Positions 28,392 to 38,336 of a DNA stretch of 56,505 bases are shown here, piece after piece. A model generated the notes under the pieces. It did no database searches, had not been told where the DNA came from, and was given only the letters and a program-made list of their open reading frames with translations. Numbering within the stretch: the first letter of the stretch is position 1; the number at the start of each line of letters is the position of its first letter. The DNA comes from Phormidium sp. FACHB-1136 (GTDB taxonomy: Bacteria; Cyanobacteriota; Cyanobacteriia; Phormidesmidales; Phormidesmidaceae): assembly GCF_014697375.1 (NCBI RefSeq), contig NZ_JACJRS010000031.1, positions 1 to 56,505 on the forward strand, in the 5' to 3' direction. The position numbers were made by a program, and so were the translations under genes.

Positions 28392-28982
28392 ATGGCATTG
28401 ACGATAATTCTGCTGGTGCTGGTGCTGGCGGGTGGGTTTATGATCGCCAATCTATACAACCAATTGGTGACCAAACGCAATCGCTACAAAAACGCCTACG
28501 CCCAAATTGATGTGCAATTGCAGCGACGGTACGACTTAATTCCTAACTTGGTGGAAAGCGTCAAGGGTTATATGGCCCACGAACAGGGCACCCTCACGGC
28601 GGTAATCAATGCTCGCAATTCGGCCCTCACCGCCAGTCGGGCGGCGTCCCAGGCTCCGGGCGATCCCCAGGCGATGCAGCAGTTGGCGGCGGCGGAAGGT
28701 GCCCTCACCGGAAGTCTGGGCAAGCTGTTTGCCCTCTCAGAAAGCTACCCCGACCTCAAGGCCAACCAAAACATGGGCCAACTGATGGAGGAACTCTCCT
28801 CCACGGAAAACCGGATTTCCTTTGCCCGCCAAGCCTTTAACGACGCCGTCACCTTCTACAACACGGCCCGCGAAAGTTTCCCCAGCAACCTGATCGCCAG
28901 TTCCTTCAACTTTGGCCCAGCGGAATTACTGGAGGAAGTGGCCCCAGAGGTGAGAGAAGCACCCAGGGTGTCCTTTAGTTAA
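28392..28982 (+). CDS. LemA family protein
   Basis: The 196-residue protein has one N-terminal membrane helix (TIILLVLVLAGGFMIANLYN) and a helical-bundle domain with the LemA signatures LVTKRNRYKNAYAQIDVQLQ, RRYDLIPNLVESVKGY, SLGKLFALSESYPDLKAN and NRISFARQAFNDAVTFYNT. LemA proteins face the cytoplasm or periplasm as membrane-attached helical bundles of unclear function. They are often found next to an M48 protease, as here (29206). A strong ribosome binding site precedes the ATG. Confidence 0.93.
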   Translation: MALTIILLVLVLAGGFMIANLYNQLVTKRNRYKNAYAQIDVQLQRRYDLIPNLVESVKGYMAHEQGTLTAVINARNSALTASRAASQAPGDPQAMQQLAAAEGALTGSLGKLFALSESYPDLKANQNMGQLMEELSSTENRISFARQAFNDAVTFYNTARESFPSNLIASSFNFGPAELLEEVAPEVREAPRVSFS

Positions 28983-29205
28983 CGTCAGCAGACGTCAGCG
29001 ATGAGCCAGGGAGTTCACTCCCCGGTGGTTATGCACAGAGCGCGAAGGACTCAAAGTCCAAGGCTCAGAGCAAAAATCCTCTAAGGAGGATTGGGGTGTA
29101 GGGCATAGGCCTTTTGAGGGGAAAGCTACGGCCTGTCTGTAGTGATCCGTCCTCTGTCCATGTTGATGTTTTGGGAAGTGCCGTTCCTAATTGCCTTGGG
29201 GCACC

Positions 29206-31161
29206 ATGAATTTCTTTGAACACCAAGACCAGGCCCGTCGCAACACCACCTACCTGGTGTTCCTGTTTGGGCTGTCGGTCATGCTGATGATTCTGGCCTT
29301 CTATCTCGTGGCGATTGTGACTATCTTGGCCAACGCAGAGGGTAAGGTAAGTTGGTGGCAACCGGGTCTGCTGGTGTTGATTGCCCTAGCCACGGTGATT
29401 GTCATTGGTGTAGGCAGCATTAGCAAGATGATGGCCCTGCGCGAAGGGGGAGCGGGCTTAGCCCGCAGCCTAGGCGGACGGCAAGTAACGCCCCAAACCC
29501 AACATCTCAAGGAAATGCAGTTGCTGAATGTAGTTGCTGAAATGGCCCTGGCGGCAGGCACCCCCATTCCGGCAGTTTATTTGCTAGAACACGAGGCCAG
29601 TATCAACGCCTTTGCCGCCGGTTTTTCTGCCGAAACAGCGGTGATTGGCGTTACCCAGGGTTGTCTAGATCAGCTCAGCCGCGACGAATTGCAAGGGGTG
29701 ATTGGCCACGAATTTAGCCACATCGTCCACGGCGATATGGGGCTAAACCTGAAGCTAATTGGGGTGTTGCAGGGGCTGCTGCTGATCCACATTTTGGGGC
29801 GCATCATTTTGCGCGGCATGGATTCTGGCAGCCGTAGCAGCAGCAACAACAACGATAAGATCGGTGGCATCATCGTGATTGCAGGAATCGCGATGGCGGT
29901 GATTGGCAGTGTTGGGCTGTTCTGCGGGCGGCTGATTAAAAGTGCCGTCTCTCGCCAGCGGGAATTTTTGGCGGATGCCTCGGCGGTGCAGTTTACCCGT
30001 AATCCCGATGGCCTCGCCGGAGCCTTGACCAAGCTGGGGCAGCTTTCTAACGGTTCCAAAATTATGGCCCCTACCGCCGAGGAAGCCAGCCACCTGTTTT
30101 TTGGGGAAGCCCTGCCTGGTGTGGCGATGTTTGGCAGTTTGTTCTCCACCCATCCTCCCCTGCAAGATCGCATTCGCCGTCTGGGTAAGGTGCCCACCTT
30201 TGTCTCGGTCACCTCCTCCAGCCATCCCTCAACCTTGGCGGAAGGGCTGATGATGGGCTTGGGCGAAGCCCCTGCCGCCTCGACCGTCTCGGTTCAGGGA
30301 AGGTCATCCCAAACCGTCTCCGCTTCACCCCCACCCCCCAAAACCCCATCTCCCCAAACCTTCATGGCCGCCATTGGCACCATCGACGGACGCCGCCTCG
30401 CCCAGGTACAGCAGTTTCTCCAAGCCCTAGACCCTACCCTAAAAACCGCCCTCTATCGGCCCGACAGCGCTCAGGATCTCGTATTTGCCCTGCTGTTCGA
30501 TAGCCAAACATCCGTCCAAGACCAGCAGATCCAAATCCTCACTTCCGCCCATGGCGACGCCTGCGCCCAGCGGGTGATGGCCCATCACCAAGCCCTGAAC
30601 AGCCTAGACAGCCGCCATACCCTCTCGCTGCTAGAGTTGACCATTCCTGCCCTAAGAACCCTTTCTACCGAGGATCGTCACCGCTTTTTTGGCACCCTGC
30701 AAGGGTTGATCAAAGCCGATGGCCGTCTGTCCCTTTCTGAGTATGTGCTTCAGCTCATTCTGCGAAAACGGTTGACCCACGATCCCAAGGCCACCCAATC
30801 CAAACCAGCCATCACCACCCTGGATGCGCTCTGGGCCGATGCCGTCATCCTGTTGAGTGTGCTGGCTCGCATGGGGCACAGTAAGACAGAAGATGCCTTC
30901 TATGCCCTCACATCGGGCCTATACCAGTTACCAGGGGCCAAAAAACAGACCCTCCCGACCGCCCTTGCCCCGGTCAAGCTCACCCATTTGGGCAAAAGTT
31001 TGGCCACCCTAGAACAGGCCACCCCCAAGCTCAAACAGGCCATCGTGGACGCCTGTGCCCACACGGTGCTGGCCGATAACACCATCACCCCCCAGGAAGC
31101 GGAACTGCTGCGGGCCGTGGTGATGGTTTTGGACTGTCCGGCCCCGCCTTTTTTGGCCTAG
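29206..31161 (+). CDS. M48 family metalloprotease with C-terminal TerB-like helical domain
   Basis: The 652-residue membrane protease has two N-terminal helices (about 15-42 and 52-72), then the zinc site HEFSH (168-172) and the downstream Glu of REFLADASAVQF (253) as third ligand. Two more hydrophobic stretches lie between them (185-203 and 220-240). After a Ser/Pro linker, residues 390-640 form a helical region with FFGTLQGLIKADGRLSLSEY and DNTITPQEAELLRAVV, resembling TerB/DUF533-like domains. HtpX-type enzymes degrade damaged membrane proteins. The lemA gene lies 224 bases upstream on the same strand. The ATG at 29206 (MNFFEHQDQ) is chosen. Confidence 0.9.
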   Translation: MNFFEHQDQARRNTTYLVFLFGLSVMLMILAFYLVAIVTILANAEGKVSWWQPGLLVLIALATVIVIGVGSISKMMALREGGAGLARSLGGRQVTPQTQHLKEMQLLNVVAEMALAAGTPIPAVYLLEHEASINAFAAGFSAETAVIGVTQGCLDQLSRDELQGVIGHEFSHIVHGDMGLNLKLIGVLQGLLLIHILGRIILRGMDSGSRSSSNNNDKIGGIIVIAGIAMAVIGSVGLFCGRLIKSAVSRQREFLADASAVQFTRNPDGLAGALTKLGQLSNGSKIMAPTAEEASHLFFGEALPGVAMFGSLFSTHPPLQDRIRRLGKVPTFVSVTSSSHPSTLAEGLMMGLGEAPAASTVSVQGRSSQTVSASPPPPKTPSPQTFMAAIGTIDGRRLAQVQQFLQALDPTLKTALYRPDSAQDLVFALLFDSQTSVQDQQIQILTSAHGDACAQRVMAHHQALNSLDSRHTLSLLELTIPALRTLSTEDRHRFFGTLQGLIKADGRLSLSEYVLQLILRKRLTHDPKATQSKPAITTLDALWADAVILLSVLARMGHSKTEDAFYALTSGLYQLPGAKKQTLPTALAPVKLTHLGKSLATLEQATPKLKQAIVDACAHTVLADNTITPQEAELLRAVVMVLDCPAPPFLA

Positions 31162-31256
31162 GGTGCTTTCGCAAAACCCTGCACCACCCAGAGACCTTAC
31201 TAATTCGGTAGACACCTGCGTTTACTTCGACCGTTTGATGCGACGAGAGGCACCCC

Positions 31257-32153
31257 ATGGATTCCCTAGAACGCTTTCACGGCTGTTTACTCGGTTTGGC
31301 GGTGGGGGATGCCGTGGGCACCACCGTAGAATTCCGCCCCAGGGGCAGCTTTCCGCCCATGACCGATATGGTGGGCGGCGGCCCCTTTGGGCTCGAACCA
31401 GGCCAGTGGACGGACGACACCTCCATGGCATTGTGCTTGGCCACCAGCTTGGTTGAGTGCGGTGGCTTCGACCCCCTAGATCAAATGCAGCGCTACGGTC
31501 GCTGGGCCGAGGAAGGCTACCTTAGCAGCACAGGCCGTTGTTTCGATATTGGCAATACCGTCAGCCAAGCCCTGAGCCAGTTTCGGCAAACGGGGGAACC
31601 CTTCAGCGGATCCAGCCACCCTCGGTCGGCGGGCAACGGCTGTTTGATGCGACTGGCTCCGGTGCCGATGTTTTTCTATCCCGATGCGGCCCAGGCCGTT
31701 TGGTTTTCGGGGGAAAGCTCCCGCACCACCCACGCCGCCCAGGAATGTATTGAGGCCAGCCGTCTGTTTGGGGCCATGCTAGTACGGGCCTTGGCCGGAG
31801 CCAATCGGGAGGACATTCTCAGCCATCACGATGATCTGAATCTGGAAATCCCCACCCTTCAGTCCATCGCGGCAGGGGAGTACCAAAGCCTGGATATTGA
31901 TCACATTCGCGGCAGTGGCTACGTCGTCGAAAGCCTGACCGCCGCCCTCTGGTGCTTTTGGAATACCACCACCTACGCCGAAGCCATCCTCGCCGCCGCC
32001 AACCTAGGGGACGATGCCGACACCACCGCCGCCATCTGTGGCCAACTGGCCGGAGCCTACTACGGCCTCAGCGGCATTCCCCAACCTTGGCAAGATCGCC
32101 TCACAGATCGAGAGGCCATCCTCACCCTCGCCAGTCGGCTATACCAGGCTTAG
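31257..32153 (+). CDS. ADP-ribosylglycohydrolase (DraG-like) family protein
   Basis: The 298-residue protein carries the ADP-ribosylglycohydrolase fold: GCLLGLAVGDAVGTTVEF at the start, the metal-binding GQWTDDTSMAL, CLMRLAPVPMFF and the second metal motif NLGDDADTTAAICGQLAGA. These are the residues binding two Mg2+ in DraG/ARH3 enzymes, which remove ADP-ribose from protein, DNA or nucleotides. Target unknown. The product is near the typical length. Its neighbours downstream are a broken hicA and hicB on the other strand, so a role in a conflict system is conceivable but unproven. Confidence 0.93.
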   Translation: MDSLERFHGCLLGLAVGDAVGTTVEFRPRGSFPPMTDMVGGGPFGLEPGQWTDDTSMALCLATSLVECGGFDPLDQMQRYGRWAEEGYLSSTGRCFDIGNTVSQALSQFRQTGEPFSGSSHPRSAGNGCLMRLAPVPMFFYPDAAQAVWFSGESSRTTHAAQECIEASRLFGAMLVRALAGANREDILSHHDDLNLEIPTLQSIAAGEYQSLDIDHIRGSGYVVESLTAALWCFWNTTTYAEAILAAANLGDDADTTAAICGQLAGAYYGLSGIPQPWQDRLTDREAILTLASRLYQA

Positions 32154-32192
32154 CCCTCCGTTGTCAGCGACCTTACCTTGCAAGGCCATACC

Positions 32193-32421
32193 TCACAGGT
32201 TGTTGGTAAATTCTTCGACGGTAACTTGTGCCTGTTTAAGAATTCCAGTCAGCGTACCCACTTTTAATTCTCGATGCATTGGGATCACGCAGCCCACTAA
32301 ACCAATCTTCGGTGACCTTCTTCATCACAACGTGACTGCCCGTTTGACGAACTTGCTCAAAGCCCAGGCGTTCAAGAGGCCGAATCGCTTCTTTGCTAGA
32401 GATCCGGGGCAGCTTAGGCAT
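32193..32421 (-). pseudogene. hicA: HicA-family toxin gene, frameshifted
   Basis: The first frame (start at 32421) encodes MPKLPRISSKEAIRPLERLG and SHVVMKKVTED, a normal HicA mRNA-interferase start including the catalytic His of GSHVVM. The expected C-terminus KIGLVGCVIPMHRELKVGTL and VTVEEFTNNL is present in another frame and ends in TGA at 32193-32195. The shift lies near 32310-32325. As read, the toxin is truncated to 61 residues with a wrong tail; a sequencing error would restore it. It overlaps hicB by 8 bases. Confidence 0.85.
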
Positions 32422-32623
32422 AGCTAACCTCGATGCTAGTTACCAGTCTAGGTGACGTTTCAGGGTGGGGAAATTCCTCTAGATAGAGCCGCGTTGCCTC
32501 CTTCAATCCTGCGATGGCTTCCTCAATAGTTTCCCCTTGGTCAACCGTACCAACCTCTGGACATTCAGCAATATACATCTCATCTTCTCTGTGAAGAATG
32601 ACCGTAAAACTACGACTTTTCAT
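32414..32623 (-). CDS. hicB: HicB-family antitoxin
   Basis: The 69-residue protein has the partial RNase-H fold of HicB antitoxins: SFTVILHREDEMYIAECPEV, then GTVDQGETIEEAIAGLKEAT and LYLEEFP. It neutralises the mRNA-cleaving HicA. No C-terminal DNA-binding domain is present, as in short HicB types. It is the first gene of the pair; hicA follows with an 8-base overlap. Confidence 0.9.
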   Translation of the reverse strand: MKSRSFTVILHREDEMYIAECPEVGTVDQGETIEEAIAGLKEATRLYLEEFPHPETSPRLVTSIEVSYA

Positions 32624-32859
32624 AGCCCGCTTGCCTCTGAGCCTTTCACCGTGAGGATAGCATTTCCGCTGCTTTTGGCCCCATGTTCAGGCTAGGCAAA
32701 CGAACCGAAGGCGGATTCAGAGTTGTCTCCTTGCCTGACGGCTTCCCCTAGTCGCGAATTGGAAGAATTGACGATTCCCAATCTTGGCCATAGCCCTTGC
32801 CCCAGGGTTGCTCAGGGTTGCCTCTGGGCGGTAAGCTCAATCCACCGAGTTGGGGAGAT

Positions 32860-33711
32860 GTGGTGGGGATTTCAGAGCAAACCGTCGTTGTTAATGGGTT
32901 GACCTGGTTCTATAGGGAAGCGGCCCCCGTGGGAGAAAGCCCCAAACTTCCGGTACTGCTGCTCCACGGGCTGGTGTCCCAGGGCTATAGCTGGCGCGGT
33001 GTTATGCCCACCCTGGCAGAACAGGGCTTTCGATCCATTGCCCCAGACTGGATCGGCCACGGTTTTTCAGAAAAGCCCGACAAACGCGACTTTGCCTACA
33101 CCCCCGCCGCCCTGGTAGAAGCCCTCGGCCAGTTTTTAGATGCCCTGGAGGTGCCCAAAGTCCACCTCGTTGCCCAAGGATTTTTGGGCCATGTGGGCAT
33201 TCAGTTTGCCCTACAAAACCCCGACCGGGTAGATCGCCTCGCCATTATCAACGCGCCCATTCGTGCCGAAGCCAAGCTGCCCTGGAAAATGCGCCAGTTC
33301 GGCATTCCCCTAGCTGGAGACATGATTACCCAGGATCCCATCCTGGTAGACCGCACCCTAGAAGGTGGTGGCCCCTACCAAATCGACGACGACGATTTAG
33401 ACATCTACCGTCGCCCCTTTCTGCAAAGCTCCGATGTGGGCCGCGCCCTACTAGTCACCGTGCGCCGCATGGATTTACCCGCCACCACCGCCACCATCGA
33501 AACGGGCCTGAAAACCTGGGATCATCCTACCCTGCTGCTGTGGGGCATGAATGATCCTTGGTTGCCCCTAAGCCTAGCCGAAACCTGCCTGAAAGACCTG
33601 CCCAACGGCGAACTCAAAACCCTAGAAGAAGTCGGCCACTATGCCCAAGAAGACTGGGCCGAAAAAGTCGCAGACGCCCTCAGCATCTTTTTGCGACAGA
33701 TGGCAGTTTAA
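32860..33711 (+). CDS. Alpha/beta hydrolase
   Basis: The 283-residue protein has the hydrolase fold: LPVLLLHGLVSQGYSWRGVM with the oxyanion HG, IAPDWIGHGFSEKPD, the nucleophile-elbow region VHLVAQGFLGHVGIQFAL, the acid LLWGMNDPWLP and the His in LEEVGHYAQEDW. The elbow reads AQGFLG: the usual Ser nucleophile position (GxSxG) is Phe, so it may not be a classical serine hydrolase; haloalkane-dehalogenase-like and perhydrolase relatives often vary here, but Phe would be inactive. GTG at 32860 after GGGGAGAT is the likeliest start; a TTG at 32797 is further upstream. Confidence 0.82.
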   Translation: MVGISEQTVVVNGLTWFYREAAPVGESPKLPVLLLHGLVSQGYSWRGVMPTLAEQGFRSIAPDWIGHGFSEKPDKRDFAYTPAALVEALGQFLDALEVPKVHLVAQGFLGHVGIQFALQNPDRVDRLAIINAPIRAEAKLPWKMRQFGIPLAGDMITQDPILVDRTLEGGGPYQIDDDDLDIYRRPFLQSSDVGRALLVTVRRMDLPATTATIETGLKTWDHPTLLLWGMNDPWLPLSLAETCLKDLPNGELKTLEEVGHYAQEDWAEKVADALSIFLRQMAV

Positions 33712-33739
33712 CCTCGTTCCCGACTTTACCAAATTCCTA

Positions 33740-34678
33740 TTACCTATCCAAGGATTGGGGAGGAGAATTATCGATCAGCCCCTCTCTTTGTCGGATCAGT
33801 TGTTCTAGTTCTGCGACGATATCCTGAGCCTCGTCTGAAAATTTCCTGGCAAAGATAACTTCTCCAGTACCATATCCATCGCTCACGACAATGGACGGAT
33901 TGGCGGCGAAGAATTGCAAATGCTTATCCGTCAAAGAGACTGGGCTACCACCCCCCTCGCTCCAGTCCGTATAAGTTAGGTTTCTGCCAACCTTTGCTTT
34001 ATAGGGTGAGTTGCCAAGGATGGTTTGAAAAAATGATTCGTCGGGACAAATAGTATTCTTAAAGAAATTCACAATTCGAGTCTCTCGACTAACAAAATTC
34101 TGGATATATTCGCAGGCTGGCCGAGAAAGTGCCCACCATGTGCTGCCTCCGTAGGGAATCAAACCCCTAAGATAGGCGTCATAGTTGCGCTGTTTTGGAG
34201 TAGCGCCAAGCTTCACCATGCCTTTTCTAAGTATCCGAATCAACCTTGAGTTGCTGGGACGTACTTTGTAGGTTGTTAGTCGGGAAATTGGTTTCCCCAT
34301 GGCTTCACAGGGCATCTGAACAAGGTTGATAAACTCTGTGCCATGGTTGCGATCAAAGAAGTTTTCAATCCCCGCAGCAGACTTGAGGGGGAAATCGGTG
34401 CCGCTGATCAGAACAAAGTAATCAAACTTGGGCCGTTGACTAAGCGCCATTTTTAATAGAGATAAGATGGCTTTGACCTGTGAAAAGTCTCCCCAATACA
34501 CAGGTATTCTTTTCTCTGAAAAATAAACATTATGGCCATGAATACCTGAAAATAGATCTAGATCGGATTTGCGATCAATGTGAATAAAGCAGGCAGACAA
34601 GTTCGATGAAAGTGCTGTGATCAGTCGTTGTAAATGATTTGGATGATTATGGGCAAGGATGAGGTAGGCTACTCTCAT
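33740..34678 (-). CDS. GT14 family (core-2/I-branching-like) glycosyltransferase
   Basis: The 312-residue protein starts MRVAYLILAHNHPNHLQRLI, with ACFIHIDRKSD, VYWGDFSQVKAILSLLKMAL, DYFVLISGTDFPLKS and DESFFQTIL, the pattern of bacterial homologues of core-2/I-branching beta-1,6-N-acetylglucosaminyltransferases (xylosyltransferase-like). It would transfer a sugar to an extracellular or capsular glycan. No signal peptide is evident. The gene is clearly AT-richer than the flanking DNA and stands alone, suggesting horizontal transfer. Confidence 0.9.
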   Translation of the reverse strand: MRVAYLILAHNHPNHLQRLITALSSNLSACFIHIDRKSDLDLFSGIHGHNVYFSEKRIPVYWGDFSQVKAILSLLKMALSQRPKFDYFVLISGTDFPLKSAAGIENFFDRNHGTEFINLVQMPCEAMGKPISRLTTYKVRPSNSRLIRILRKGMVKLGATPKQRNYDAYLRGLIPYGGSTWWALSRPACEYIQNFVSRETRIVNFFKNTICPDESFFQTILGNSPYKAKVGRNLTYTDWSEGGGSPVSLTDKHLQFFAANPSIVVSDGYGTGEVIFARKFSDEAQDIVAELEQLIRQREGLIDNSPPQSLDR

Positions 34679-34947
34679 TTAAGCGTCCAATTTTGGCTTA
34701 GAAGCTATTATACTATTGCTACCCATTCCTAGGATTGATGCTTCGGTAGTAGCGGTCGTCTGAACTTTGCCCGTAGAAGTCTCACCAGCGATCAACACAA
34801 AACCGAGGTGAGGAGGTCTTGTCATTGAGCCAACCTTTGATGCCCCAAAGGAGCCTGGTAGTCTACGCCACCCCCAATCGGCAAAAATCCGTCACCATAG
34901 GAACAGTGCCAGTAAACCTGTATCTTTGTACCGTTTGGGAAACCGCG

Positions 34948-36951
34948 ATGGGCGACTTCAACATTCAGGCCCCCTTTGAACCGATGGGCGATCAGCCCAA
35001 GGCCATTGCCGGACTCACCCAGTTTTTGAAGGACAACACCCGCTACCAAACCCTGTTGGGGGCCACGGGCACGGGCAAAACCCACACCATCGCCCGCGTC
35101 ATCGACAATCTGGGCAAGCCGACCCTGGTGCTGGCCCACAACAAAACCCTAGCGGCCCAGCTTTGCAATGAGCTGCGGGAGTTTTTCCCGGACAACGCCG
35201 TGGAATACTTCATCAGCTACTACGACTACTACCAGCCGGAAGCCTATATCCCGGTGACGGATACCTACATCGCCAAAACCGCCTCGATTAACGAAGAAAT
35301 CGACATGCTGCGGCACTCGGCCACCCGGTCGCTGTTCGAGCGGCGGGATGTGATTGTGGTGGCCTCCATTAGCTGCATCTACGGCCTGGGGATGCCTGCG
35401 GAATACCTGAAGGCCTCGATTCCGTTGCAGGTGGGGATGGAGGTAAACCAGCGTCAGGTGTTGCGCGACTTGGCCCAAATTCAGTACGAGCGCAATGATT
35501 TAGACCTGGGTCGAGGGCGGTTTCGGGTGAAGGGCGATGTGCTGGAAATCGGCCCCGCCTACGAAGACCGCATTATTCGAGTAGAGTTTTTTGGCGACGA
35601 AATCGACGCCATCCGCTACGTCGATCCCATCACCGGGGCCACCCTACAAAGCATGGAGGGGCTGAGCATCTACCCGGCCAAGCACTTTGTTACCCCCGAA
35701 GAACGGGTGGATGAAGCCTGCAAAGCCATCCAAGAAGAACTGGCGGAACGGCTGGAAGCCCTGGAAAAAGAGGGTAAGTTACTCGAAGCCCAGCGCCTCG
35801 AACAGCGCACCCGCTACGACCTAGAGATGATCCGAGAGGTGGGCTACTGCAACGGCGTGGAAAACTACGCCCGTCACCTAGCCGGACGCCCCGCCGGATC
35901 GCCGCCGGAATGTTTGTTGGATTACTTCCCGAAGGACTGGCTGCTGGTGATCGACGAATCCCACGTCACCATCCCCCAAATTCGCGGCATGTATAACGGC
36001 GACCGCAGCCGCAAAATGGTGCTGATCGACCACGGCTTTCGCTTGCCCAGTGCCGCCGACAACCGTCCCCTCAAGGCCGAGGAATTTTGGGAAAAGGTGA
36101 ACCAGTGCGTCTTCGTTTCCGCCACACCAGGGGATTGGGAAATGGAGATTTCCGAGGGCAAGGTGGTGGAACAGATCATTCGCCCCACCGGAGTTCTGGA
36201 TCCAGAACTGTTTGTGCGCCCCACCGAAGGCCAAATCGACGACCTGCTGGGGGAAGTGCGCGACCGGGCGGCACGGCAGGAGCGCGTCCTCGTCACCACC
36301 CTGACCAAACGCATGGCCGAAGACCTGACCGAATACCTGGAAGAAAACGGCGTGCGGGTGCGCTATCTACACTCCGAAATCCACTCCATCGAGCGGATTG
36401 AAATTATCCAAGACCTGCGGGACGGCAACTATGACGTGCTGGTGGGGGTCAACCTGCTGCGGGAGGGGCTAGACCTGCCCGAAGTCTCCCTAGTCGCGAT
36501 TTTAGATGCCGACAAAGAGGGCTTTTTGCGGGCCGAGCGCTCCCTGATTCAAACCATCGGGCGGGCGGCGCGTCACGTGCGGGGGCAAGCCATCCTCTAC
36601 GCCGACAATTTGACCGACAGCATGGCCAAAGCCATCGACGAAACCGAACGCCGCCGCACCATCCAAACCGCCTACAACCAGGCCAACGGCATCACCCCTA
36701 AACCCATCGAACGCCGCAAGAGCAATTCCATCCTCTCGTTCCTCGATATTTCCCGCCGTCTCAATGCCCAAGAACTCGAAACAGCCTACGAACACAAGGA
36801 AGAGCTACCCCTAGAGGACATCCCCGAACTGATTGGCCAGCTCGAAAAACAGATGAAGGAAGCCGCCAAAAATCTGGAGTTTGAGGAAGCCGCCAAATAC
36901 CGTGACCGGATCAAAACCCTGCGCGATCAACTGTTGGGCAAACGGGCCTAG
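34948..36951 (+). CDS. uvrB: Excinuclease ABC subunit B
   Basis: The 667-residue DNA helicase-like subunit of nucleotide excision repair. Motifs in order: Walker [11 protein letters not shown] near residue 40, the beta-hairpin [10 protein letters not shown] that inserts into DNA, VIDESH (Walker B, DEAH-type), SATPGDWEM, the helicase C motif [24 protein letters not shown], and the C-terminal UVR motif [16 protein letters not shown] that binds UvrA/UvrC. The ATG at 34948 ([10 protein letters not shown]) is the normal UvrB start; the open frame from 34819 adds 43 unrelated residues. Confidence 0.98.
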   Translation: MGDFNIQAPFEPMGDQPKAIAGLTQFLKDNTRYQTLLGATGTGKTHTIARVIDNLGKPTLVLAHNKTLAAQLCNELREFFPDNAVEYFISYYDYYQPEAYIPVTDTYIAKTASINEEIDMLRHSATRSLFERRDVIVVASISCIYGLGMPAEYLKASIPLQVGMEVNQRQVLRDLAQIQYERNDLDLGRGRFRVKGDVLEIGPAYEDRIIRVEFFGDEIDAIRYVDPITGATLQSMEGLSIYPAKHFVTPEERVDEACKAIQEELAERLEALEKEGKLLEAQRLEQRTRYDLEMIREVGYCNGVENYARHLAGRPAGSPPECLLDYFPKDWLLVIDESHVTIPQIRGMYNGDRSRKMVLIDHGFRLPSAADNRPLKAEEFWEKVNQCVFVSATPGDWEMEISEGKVVEQIIRPTGVLDPELFVRPTEGQIDDLLGEVRDRAARQERVLVTTLTKRMAEDLTEYLEENGVRVRYLHSEIHSIERIEIIQDLRDGNYDVLVGVNLLREGLDLPEVSLVAILDADKEGFLRAERSLIQTIGRAARHVRGQAILYADNLTDSMAKAIDETERRRTIQTAYNQANGITPKPIERRKSNSILSFLDISRRLNAQELETAYEHKEELPLEDIPELIGQLEKQMKEAAKNLEFEEAAKYRDRIKTLRDQLLGKRA

Positions 36952-37130
36952 GAAACCGTTGGGGGGCGATCTCCCCCTAGCCGAGCAATTTTTCGATCCC
37001 AGCCATGGGGCATCTGTAACGGCAATCGATCCGCCATTTCGTCTATACCGAACACTTTAGAGCCGCATTTTTTAATAGGCTTCTGGAAGCGTTATATTAA
37101 ATTAAGCAAGCCCACTGAGCAAAATAATTC

Positions 37131-37871
37131 ATGGTTGTCGCGTCAGACCTCACCTCCCTAAATCAGCGTGGGTTGACAGGCGATGCTCAAATTCTGAGGC
37201 AAGTTTTTGACTCTGTTGATGCTGCCAGTTGCCCGCACACCTACAATTTTCATATGCATACGGTGTGCTCAGACGGCAAGCTCACCCCCGCTGCCCTCAT
37301 GGAGCAAGTGATTGCCATTGGGCTGCAAGCCCTGGCCATCACCGACCACCACAGCCTGCGCGGCTACCACCAGGCCAAAGCTTGGCTAGAGGATTGGCGC
37401 TGGCGACATCCCACCCCCCTCGGCCAGCGAAAAACACCCCACCTGGGGGAATCCGCCCCTCGTCTCTTCACCGGGGTAGAAATTAACGCCCTCCTCGCCG
37501 ATACTGAAGTGCATTTGCTGGGCTACGGCTTTTCCCCTCACCATGCAGCCATCGCTCCCTACCTCCAAGGATCGGCCCCACGGGGGCCGATGAAGTCCGC
37601 CACGTCGGTCATCCAGGCCATCCAAGCGGCTGGGGGATTGGCGGTGTTGGCCCACCCGGCTCGCTATCGGGTATCCGCCGAGGTGCTGATCACCCACGCC
37701 GCCGCCCTCAATATCGACGGGATAGAAGCCTACTACGCCTACAGCAACCCCGACCAGTGGGAACCCTGCCCTCGCCACACGCCGCAGATTGAAGCCCTGG
37801 CCCGTCGCCACCGCCTACTCACCACCTGCGGCACCGACACCCACGGATCCAACCTGCTACGTCGGCTATAG
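37131..37871 (+). CDS. PHP domain metal-dependent phosphoesterase
   Basis: The 246-residue protein has a PHP domain beginning YNFHMHTVCSDGKLTP (H41, H43, D48) followed by LAITDHHSL, the GVEINALL Glu, LAHPARY and a final CGTDTHGSN, all ligands of the trinuclear metal centre. Relatives include the 5'-3' exonuclease/3',5'-nucleotide phosphatase TrpH/RNase AM. The insert LEDWRWRHPTPLGQRKTPHL is unusual. An AT-rich promoter-like region (TATATTAAATTAAG) lies just upstream, after the uvrB stop. Confidence 0.9.
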   Translation: MVVASDLTSLNQRGLTGDAQILRQVFDSVDAASCPHTYNFHMHTVCSDGKLTPAALMEQVIAIGLQALAITDHHSLRGYHQAKAWLEDWRWRHPTPLGQRKTPHLGESAPRLFTGVEINALLADTEVHLLGYGFSPHHAAIAPYLQGSAPRGPMKSATSVIQAIQAAGGLAVLAHPARYRVSAEVLITHAAALNIDGIEAYYAYSNPDQWEPCPRHTPQIEALARRHRLLTTCGTDTHGSNLLRRL

Positions 37872-37923
37872 TCCAAGCCAAAGCCCAGGTCAAATCCGTG
37901 GGGTGTAGGATTCGTGATCTGAC

Positions 37924-38130
37924 CTAGTAGCTTTCGTCGGTGGTCACGGTGTGCAGGGCGAGATCGTGGTTGGCCTGGTTCAGACGGTCGGCAATGGCCT
38001 TGCGCCACTTGAGGCTGACCTGCTCATCGGCGAGTACATCCTGGGCCTCTTCTCGGTAAACCGCTCCCTGCGCCGTATCGACCTCTTCAATGTGCTGGAG
38101 ATGGGAAAAAACTTCTTTGGGGGTCGTCAT
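37924..38130 (-). CDS. Small acidic hypothetical protein, 68 aa
   Basis: The protein starts MTTPKEVFSHLQHIEEVDTA and contains EEAQDVLADEQVSLKWRKAI, a predicted helical chain. It has the codon use of its neighbours, a distinct ATG and a GC-poor leader (38131-38250). It is probably a conserved cyanobacterial hypothetical; no function is known to me. Confidence 0.65.
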   Translation of the reverse strand: MTTPKEVFSHLQHIEEVDTAQGAVYREEAQDVLADEQVSLKWRKAIADRLNQANHDLALHTVTTDESY

Positions 38131-38336
38131 CGTTTTGTCCTTGCGTCCGTTATGGCAATGAATATGGCCTTGTGGTCATGGTTTTTATTGTGAGCTAGAA
38201 GGCTCGCTATCCGCCATTTCCCTAGGGAACCTTTACGCCTTGAAATGCTTGTTTGCAGTTCTCAGCAGAACTTTGCAATGGTGGCAGGGTGAAACCGTCC
38301 TTCGGTATGATGGCTCCACCGTTGCCGGGAGAGGCC

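Noticed and set aside
34819-34947. N-terminal extension of the uvrB frame
   Set aside because: UvrB begins at MGDFNIQ (34948); the 43 added residues have no family similarity.
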